Positions 59,934-64,000 of a DNA stretch of 64,000 nucleotides are shown piece by piece (positions within the stretch are counted from its first letter, which is position 1; every line of letters begins with the position of its first letter). The notes beneath the pieces were generated by a model that did no database searches, had not been told where the DNA came from, and saw nothing but the letters and a program-made list of their open reading frames with translations. The DNA lies in assembly GCF_009905375.1 (NCBI RefSeq), contig NC_133650.1, forward strand, positions 146,958,567 to 147,022,566, in the 5' to 3' direction. Source of the stretch: Apium graveolens (lineage: Eukaryota; Streptophyta; Magnoliopsida; Apiales; Apiaceae). The translations under genes were made by a program, and so were the position numbers.

Positions 59934-60620
59934 TCTCGTCTTCTTCCTGTTCTTCTTCATCCTCAGCTTTGTCAGGCTTCTTAGCTTGGACTAAAGCTGT
60001 TGATGTTAGGATTAGAAGCTTAGGGAAAATCTTGTATTGATGTAATTTCTATTTCATATATGTATTGACTTGATATATTAATGAAAACTGTCTTTACTTC
60101 AAGATTTTGTCTCTGAGTTATTTTATCTTGTGTTGATAAATCCTGATTGATATTCTGATGACCATTTAAATTTTGTTTTTATTTAAGTTCTGATTCTCCG
60201 TCAGCACTTATTCATAGAAATTATCTCGGTCATTTTTAACATGATTCATTTTCAGAATATTAATGTTGCAGTGAAAAATAATTCAATCAGTGCTAACGGT
60301 TTTAATTTTGAATTAAAACTGTGTCTCTTGATAACTGAAATGGTTTTTCCTAGAAACAAGGCAACTGGATAAGTAATCATTCCTGTTTTCTCGAGCCCAG
60401 TAACTATCCGTTATTACTGCATGTCTGACAGGTGTCCAACGGTAACATTTTTTTTGTATAAGTACAGCAGAGAGAAGATTTCTTTAATCTTTTTAATTTC
60501 TTCATCTTCTATCTCTCTTCTTACTTTTACTCTCTTTCACTTTACTATTTCCGTTGTTTACATACAGATATTATCTCAAACACCTAACAGGCATACTTGA
60601 ATTTCAATATTTTTTTTCAC
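59934..60620 (+). promoter_or_regulatory. Spacer and ORF3 leader of Sirevirus C
   Basis: A T-rich 3' region follows the small ORF, with AATGAAA at about 60080, a possible poly(A) signal. Then come AAGTTCTGAT word variants near 60184, a TATAAGTA at 60457-60464 and a pyrimidine-rich leader up to the ORF3 ATG. No other gene is seen. Confidence 0.5.
60457..60464 (+). promoter_or_regulatory. Putative internal TATA box upstream of ORF3 in Sirevirus C
   Basis: TATAAGTA lies 164 bp before the ORF3 ATG and is followed by a CT-rich leader with cttcttac and ctctttcac blocks. Confidence 0.45.
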
Positions 60621-63600
60621 ATGGCACCAAAGGATTTAATCATTGATGGAGCAAAGTTCGTTCCAAACAACTATGCTGCAATTCTTGATCATACTGACGC
60701 TCCATCTGAATTGCATTTTGTGCAAGATCTTCTTGCACATAGTGAGGTTGGGTACGCCTTAACTCAGCCTGAATTCTTTTCAAGTCAACAAGTTCTGAGG
60801 TTCTGGAGGACTGGCGTTTTTGATGATGGTGGTAACCGTGGAACTCCCAGTATTATTTTCCAAGTGGGTGATTCATCTTTTGTAGTCACTCCTGGTACAG
60901 TACGCAGGGCTTTACATCTTCCAGAGGATTGTACTTTCTCAGTTCCAGAGGACTCAGCCCTTCGGGAGTTAATGGCTGAATTGGGATATGAAAAGAGTCT
61001 GACGAAACTTGGACAATTGAAACGGGCTAATATCAGAAGAGAATGGAGTTTCTTCTTCGATTGCATCACCAAGGCCTTTGGCAACAAGTGTTCAAATTTT
61101 GATGCCATCCCAATTCTGAGTCAGCACATCGGGTATGCTATTATCCATCAAACTCATTTTGATTTTGCAACTGGAATAATTGGTTTTATTGGGGATAGGA
61201 TGACAGAGGATCGAGATGTTGTTTATTTTGCTAGATTCTGTCAACTTATTTATACGTATTGTACTGCTGAACCCCAGTTAGTCAGCACTCAAACCCCACC
61301 TTTTAAGGTTGCCAAAAGGTACTTTAACGACCTGATAAATGCTGACACAAAGAAATCAATGGTGAGACAATTACAGATTCCTCAGTCTGTGAAACAGATT
61401 CTGGTAAATGCTGATCCAGCTACTTACAAATCTGTTTACTCAAATGTTCAACCAACTCACCATAACCAAAATCCATCAACCTCAGTCCCTACCTCTCATT
61501 CTACTCAACCTACCCTCAAAACTTATCTCAAATCCTATCTCTCCACTTCACAGAATGCTCAACCTTCTTCTTCAGCACCTACTGTGAAGCCTACATCCTC
61601 TAAGCCAAAGAGAACAAAGACTGTTCCTCAAACATCTCAGAAGAAGCGGAGGATTACTTTGAGAGATGAATCAGATTCTGAGGATCAGATTCCATCTTCA
61701 GAACCTATGATAAATGAAGCTGAGAAGGCAACTTCTCAGAAGGATTCTGCAATTGGGGGTTCTAGGCTTCTCAAGAGGCTTAGACGTATGACGGTTCCTG
61801 CAACTCCCAAGGAATCCACATCAACAAGGAAGTACAAGAAACAGAGGGCACAGAGGCCAGTTTCAGATGATGAGGAGGAAGCAGCTAAGGAAGGGGATCA
61901 GGAATCTCTGATCTCGCAAGACAAGGAATTTGCTCCAGTCACTTCTTCTCCGTCAACTCAATCTCAGGAACCTGTATCTGACAAGGCTAATTCACCTTCT
62001 ATATCTCTTGTTGATCCAGGCACAAGTGCTGAAATTGATATTCAGAACTTGGTTGTGCCTGAAATACTTTTGTTAGAAGCTCCAACAACAAATAATCCTT
62101 CCACAACACCTGTTACTGATGCTGTTCAAACTCCTGAGTTATCACTATCACCTTCTCTGCATCAAGATGATGATCAGATTTTAGGTGAGCATCAGGATAT
62201 GGCTGTTGATCAGAACTTAGTATCAGATCAGCAATTAGAGGATGTTGAAGCCTCCATTGCTACTCACACAGTTGTCTTATCAGAAGATACTGATTCTTTA
62301 AGTTCTGATGCTGCAAATGTTGGAGATACTGGTGAAGCTGCTACAACTGTAGATGCTGATGCAGCAGGTCCTTCAGGACATACTCCTCCATTGACTCTTC
62401 CTAAGTCTGAACTGCTAAAGGAGTTTGTTATCAGGGATGCACCAGTACCTTGGAGTGAAACTCCTGCAGGTCAGGAGTGGACTAAGGAATGGAACTCAGT
62501 TTCATGTGTTCCAAATGCTTTACATCTTGCTGAGCACTTGACTAAAGCTGATGAAATGTTAAATTCTGATGATTTTAAAACCCAGCTTAGAGTCACTGCA
62601 TTGAGTACTAAACATCTACAAGGTCTTCATTCCAATACTCATACAGAGCTACACAAGATTCAGGAGAACTTTATTAAACAGGAACAAGTTTGGAAACTTG
62701 ATAAGAAAAAGTTCTTCCAACCTACCATTGACAGGGTTGCTTATATTGAGAAAACTCAAGAGAAGCAACAAGCTCAGATTGATCAAATTCTGACAAATCA
62801 AGCTTCTCAGCAATCGCAACTTACTGAAATCCAGACCTCAGTGGAATTACTTATCTCTCTTTTATTACCTGCTGATGCCAAAAAGGGGGAGAAGGTAATT
62901 AAGTCCAAATGCAAAACCAACAAGTCACTGCAAGGAAAGGATGATGGAACAGATGACCAAGGAAACTCTGGAATGGGTAGTGGTCATAGTCAAGGTAGAA
63001 GGTTTACATCAAGACAAGCTAGTCACAGAACAAGTTCTGATACTGGGAAAAGAATAAGTTCTGCTGCTGGTAAAAGGATAAGTTCTGATGAACTTCTAGA
63101 TCTTGATGAGGAAATGTCAAGACAGTTATTTCTTCAAGAAAATCCAGGGATGGACTTGGAAAGTTTAAAGGAAGAAGAAGCCAGACTTAAATCAGAGAAA
63201 GTCACATCTAAATCTGAAGCTTCTGGTAAAAAGTTACTTCCAAAACCTAAAGGCATTGTGATCAAAGAAAGGATACATACTGAAGAAACTTTGGCTAGAT
63301 CACAACCACAGATAGATCCAAGATCCAAGGGTAAAGAAAAGGTTGGTGAACCTATCAAGCCTTATGTACCTCCTGAGGAAGAAGAAATTACTGTTGGAAA
63401 AGATAATCTTGCTCTGACTTCAAGAAAAGTTCTTAAAACAACCTCTGACATGGCTCAAGTTGTTCAGAGTCAAGAAATTGTAAGTTCTGATATTCAGAAG
63501 AAGCAAGTAACCTCTGACACAGCTCAAGTTAACTTGATATCAGAAGGAAGATCAAATACACTCCTACCAGGATTCACTAAAGCAAAACAGACTCAACCTT

Positions 63601-64000
63601 TGAAGACTACTTCAAGTGGTTTTGAAGCAAGAGTAGTTACTGGAAAGGAAGCTAGAGATAAAACTGGATTGGGAAGTGCTGATGAAAGAAGAGTACACAA
63701 CACTACCGATGATCCAACTTCCTTGTGTGAACCAGGTATTGGAGCAACTCCTGAAAGATTGAATCAACTAGAATCTGTACAGATGGTTTACCATACCTAC
63801 TTGAAAGAATACATCATGTTGTATTTCATGACAGATGGTAGGGTTTATCATATAAGACAAAATGCCATTCCGTTGAAGTATTTTGAAGAATTGGAGCATG
63901 TATTGTTCTTACTTCAAGTGGATGACAGAATAACAGAGACTGCTGCAAACTACTTAAAGGAACAGATTCAGAGACAGAAAAGACTTTATTCTGTTAAGTC
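60621..64000 (+). CDS. Sirevirus C ORF3 (envelope-like by position), intact, truncated by the window end
   Basis: I translated this by hand: 1126 codons from ATG (MAPKDLIIDG) with no stop to the window edge. The N-terminal globular domain (about residues 1-280) shares the pattern RREWSFFFDCITKAFG and VVYFARFCQL with ORF3 of A and B. A Ser/Thr/Pro-rich linker (about 285-600) follows, then a coiled coil (about 690-755, from EKTQEKQQAQIDQI) ending in the KKGEK motif found also in A. A basic, Ser-rich stretch has three 24-bp-spaced AAGTTCTG words (63032, 63056, 63080). A further compact region near the edge has MVYHTYLKEYIMLYFM. No signal peptide or convincing membrane helix is seen, so an envelope role is doubtful. 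Function unknown. Confidence 0.85.
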   Translation, partial: MAPKDLIIDGAKFVPNNYAAILDHTDAPSELHFVQDLLAHSEVGYALTQPEFFSSQQVLRFWRTGVFDDGGNRGTPSIIFQVGDSSFVVTPGTVRRALHLPEDCTFSVPEDSALRELMAELGYEKSLTKLGQLKRANIRREWSFFFDCITKAFGNKCSNFDAIPILSQHIGYAIIHQTHFDFATGIIGFIGDRMTEDRDVVYFARFCQLIYTYCTAEPQLVSTQTPPFKVAKRYFNDLINADTKKSMVRQLQIPQSVKQILVNADPATYKSVYSNVQPTHHNQNPSTSVPTSHSTQPTLKTYLKSYLSTSQNAQPSSSAPTVKPTSSKPKRTKTVPQTSQKKRRITLRDESDSEDQIPSSEPMINEAEKATSQKDSAIGGSRLLKRLRRMTVPATPKESTSTRKYKKQRAQRPVSDDEEEAAKEGDQESLISQDKEFAPVTSSPSTQSQEPVSDKANSPSISLVDPGTSAEIDIQNLVVPEILLLEAPTTNNPSTTPVTDAVQTPELSLSPSLHQDDDQILGEHQDMAVDQNLVSDQQLEDVEASIATHTVVLSEDTDSLSSDAANVGDTGEAATTVDADAAGPSGHTPPLTLPKSELLKEFVIRDAPVPWSETPAGQEWTKEWNSVSCVPNALHLAEHLTKADEMLNSDDFKTQLRVTALSTKHLQGLHSNTHTELHKIQENFIKQEQVWKLDKKKFFQPTIDRVAYIEKTQEKQQAQIDQILTNQASQQSQLTEIQTSVELLISLLLPADAKKGEKVIKSKCKTNKSLQGKDDGTDDQGNSGMGSGHSQGRRFTSRQASHRTSSDTGKRISSAAGKRISSDELLDLDEEMSRQLFLQENPGMDLESLKEEEARLKSEKVTSKSEASGKKLLPKPKGIVIKERIHTEETLARSQPQIDPRSKGKEKVGEPIKPYVPPEEEEITVGKDNLALTSRKVLKTTSDMAQVVQSQEIVSSDIQKKQVTSDTAQVNLISEGRSNTLLPGFTKAKQTQPLKTTSSGFEARVVTGKEARDKTGLGSADERRVHNTTDDPTSLCEPGIGATPERLNQLESVQMVYHTYLKEYIMLYFMTDGRVYHIRQNAIPLKYFEELEHVLFLLQVDDRITETAANYLKEQIQRQKRLYSVK

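Larger units (their letters stand above)
51920..64000 (+). mobile_element. Sirevirus C, copia element with intact ORFs, runs off the window
   Basis: Short 5' LTR (599 bp), tRNA-Met primer site, intact gag, intact pol, a small extra ORF and a very long third ORF, all on the plus strand. It is inserted in pol of G3. No lesion was found in any of its main ORFs within the window, so it may be autonomous, but its 3' LTR cannot be seen. It is a different lineage from A and B: LTR length and sequence, gag length and the dispersed word all differ. Confidence 0.93.

Noticed and set aside
60785..61108. 107-codon minus-strand frame near the end of the window
   Set aside because: It is a shadow of the long plus-strand ORF3 of Sirevirus C, which has the consistent domain similarity to A and B.

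Overview
The window reads as repeat-dense plant nuclear DNA, most likely from a eudicot with a large genome. It is AT-rich, and I found no convincing host gene, rRNA, tRNA or bacterial-type feature. All of it can be assigned to six nested LTR retrotransposons: three Ty1/copia Sirevirus-like elements (A, B, C) and three Ty3/gypsy elements with a chromovirus (Tekay/Del-like) domain order (G1, G2, G3). Clade names come from motifs read by eye, not from a database search.

Layout. The oldest layer is Sirevirus B on the minus strand. Its pieces lie at 1-2072, 28791-34318 and 47107-47268, and it runs off the window on both sides. Sirevirus A (plus, 2073-28785, 5-bp duplication caact) sits in the third ORF of B. 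Gypsy G1 (minus, 10172-23720, duplication cgaac) sits in the third ORF of A. Gypsy G2 (minus, 34319-47101, duplication actct) and gypsy G3 (minus, from 47269) both sit in the gag gene of B, about 165 bp apart. Sirevirus C (plus, from 51920 to beyond the window end) sits in the integrase region of G3. LTR divergence agrees with this order: G1 LTRs differ at about eight sites in 4.05 kb, A LTRs at about 17 sites in 1036 bp, and G2 LTRs by roughly 3% over the part I compared.

State of the elements. G1 has one uninterrupted 1537-codon gag-pol and near-identical LTRs. C has intact gag, pol and a third ORF of at least 1126 codons that is still open at the window edge. A, B and G2 are broken by stops and frameshifts. 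B has lost the protease D-S-G glycine, and G2 has lost an aspartate of the reverse transcriptase active site.

How the genes work together. Gag forms the particle. Pol supplies protease, integrase, reverse transcriptase and RNase H. The Sireviruses add a large third ORF, called envelope-like by position only: I see no signal peptide or membrane segment, but there is a coiled coil. The most interesting signals are not ordinary genes. A and B carry a short word, ATCCGTCGG or its reverse complement, scattered through LTRs, all ORFs and spacers; it is read in different frames and on both strands and forms a 22-bp-periodic array in U3. C carries a different word, AAGTTCTGAT, with the same kind of distribution. 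A TATA box lies 116-160 bp upstream of the third ORF in all three Sireviruses. The gag-pol junctions look like 3' splice sites. C also has a small extra ORF with its own TATA box and poly(A)-like signal.
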